The position numbers and the translations under genes are program-made. Positions 5,855 to 6,751 of a DNA stretch of 6,751 nucleotides are shown piece by piece. Every line of letters begins with the position of its first letter. Positions within the stretch are counted from its first letter, which is position 1. The DNA is taken from NCBI GenBank assembly GCA_017883345.1, contig JADGNT010000274.1, positions 1 through 6,751 on the forward strand. The letters run 5' to 3'. This DNA comes from Candidatus Solibacter sp. Its GTDB lineage: Bacteria; Acidobacteriota; Terriglobia; Bryobacterales; Bryobacteraceae. Under the pieces are notes generated by a model, which worked only from the letters and a program-made list of their open reading frames with translations, was not told the origin of the DNA and searched no databases.

Positions 5855-6751
5855 CACCCGAGCGCTGGCAGAGGGTACTCGAAGTTTTTCATTCGGCTTG
5901 CGGCCAGCCGCCCACCCAGGCGGAAGCCTTTGTCCGCGCCCAGTGCGGCCAGGATGCCGAAATGTGCTCCGAGGTCCTCCGCATGGTCGGGGAGCACGCC
6001 CGCGGCGGCATGCTCGACCGCTCTCCCTGGGAAGCGACCGCGGCCACGGCCACGGAACCGGCGCTTGATCAGCCGGTCTTTCCGCCCGGTCAATTGGTGT
6101 CCGGCCGTTATCGCATCGTCCGCCTTTTAGGCCGCGGCGGCATGGGCGAGGTCTACCAGGCCGAAGACCTGGAACTGAAGGAACTTGTGGCCGTCAAGAC
6201 CTTGCTGCCCGCCATCGCCTCCGATGGCCGTATGCTCGCCCGCTTCAAGCAGGAGATCCAGCTTTCCCGTAAGGTCTCCCATCCCAACGTATGCCGTATC
6301 TTCGACCTGGCGCGCCACCCCGCCGACGCATCGGCCCCGGCCACCACCGTCTTCCTGACCATGGAATTCCTGCCGGGCGAGACCCTGAGCGCCCGGCTCC
6401 ATCGTGAGGGGCGTCTGTCCGCGGAAGCAGCTCTCCCCATCCTCTCCCAGACGGCGGAGGCGCTCGACGCCGCCCACCGCGCCGGCGTGATCCATCGCGA
6501 CTTCAAATGCTCGAACGTGATGCTGGTGCCTGCCGCCGGAGGCACGCGCGCCGTAGTCACCGATTTCGGCCTGGCCCGCAGTTGCGAGCCGTCCGGTGAA
6601 ATCACCAAGACCCTGACCGGCACCCTGATGGGCACGCTCGACTACATGGCGCCGGAGTTGCTGGCCGGCGGATCGGCCACGGTGGCCTCCGACGTTTACG
6701 CCTTTGGCACGGTGGCCTATAAGATGGTAACCGGCGTGCTGCCTTTCGCCG
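5851..6751 (+). CDS. Hanks-type Ser/Thr protein kinase (3' end beyond window)
   Basis: The frame is open from ATG 5851 to the window end, 300 residues seen. An N-terminal extension of about 85 residues begins MTPERWQRVLEVFHSACG, a leader common in Acidobacteria kinases paired with ECF sigma factors. The kinase domain follows, starting at about residue 87. It has the glycine loop GRGGMGEV (94-101), ATP-anchoring Lys116 in VAVKTL, helix-C Glu135, catalytic loop HRDFKCSN (215-222, Asp217), DFG (238-240), APE (267-269) and Asp281 in SDVYAFG. All catalytic residues are present, so it should be active; the Phe after HRD and the Cys-Ser in place of the usual Pro-x before Asn are variants of HRDLKPxN. 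The sensor part, probably with a membrane segment and repeats, lies off the edge. The start shares ATGA with the sigma stop and has no strong Shine-Dalgarno, suggesting translational coupling. The sigma factor is the likely partner or substrate. Confidence 0.94.
   Translation, partial: MTPERWQRVLEVFHSACGQPPTQAEAFVRAQCGQDAEMCSEVLRMVGEHARGGMLDRSPWEATAATATEPALDQPVFPPGQLVSGRYRIVRLLGRGGMGEVYQAEDLELKELVAVKTLLPAIASDGRMLARFKQEIQLSRKVSHPNVCRIFDLARHPADASAPATTVFLTMEFLPGETLSARLHREGRLSAEAALPILSQTAEALDAAHRAGVIHRDFKCSNVMLVPAAGGTRAVVTDFGLARSCEPSGEITKTLTGTLMGTLDYMAPELLAGGSATVASDVYAFGTVAYKMVTGVLPFA

Noticed and set aside
1..6751. CRISPR array, insertion-sequence termini, toxin-antitoxin or phage-defence genes
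   Set aside because: I found no regularly spaced repeats, no transposase other than the recombinase remnant, and no defence-family motifs on either strand.

Overview
The window looks like chromosomal DNA of an Acidobacteriota bacterium of the Bryobacterales/'Candidatus Solibacter' lineage. The evidence is the high GC content, an Oar-like TonB-dependent receptor, a secreted enzyme ending in a Solibacter-type C-terminal domain (TIGR03437-like), and an ECF43-type sigma factor (TIGR02999-like) overlapping a Hanks-type Ser/Thr kinase. This is inferred from family recognition by eye; no database search was possible.

Layout. (1) 1-1482, plus strand: the C-terminal part of a large outer-membrane TonB-dependent receptor, whose 5' end lies outside the window. 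(2) 1483-2167: a mobile-element scar. It holds the 5' half of a tRNA-Pro(GGG) gene (1577-1618), a perfect 13-bp inverted repeat (1621-1633 and 1700-1712), a weak hairpin, and the C-terminal catalytic end of a tyrosine recombinase on the minus strand. The recombinase remnant is fused in frame to the start of an unrelated secreted-protein gene that overlaps the stop of the next gene by ATGA. (3) 2164-4656, minus strand: a complete secreted glycoside hydrolase of family GH44 (endoglucanase/xyloglucanase type). (4) 4657-4950: a divergent intergenic stretch. (5) 4951-about 5229, plus strand: the N-terminal remnant of a 5-oxoprolinase subunit B (PxpB/KipI) gene. (6) 5285-6751, plus strand: a sigma factor/kinase pair, with a recognisable promoter and ribosome binding site and an ATGA overlap; the kinase runs off the right edge.

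Functionally, the receptor (envelope uptake) and GH44 (extracellular polysaccharide cleavage) fit a plant-polymer-degrading soil life style. The sigma/kinase pair is a separate regulatory unit. The most notable feature is the concentration of broken genes around the intact GH44 gene: a half tRNA, a recombinase tail and a decapitated secreted-protein gene on one side, and a truncated pxpB on the other. I did not find a convincing new multi-gene system. The observations most worth checking are the tRNA-Pro/integrase scar and the chimeric reading frame coupled to GH44.
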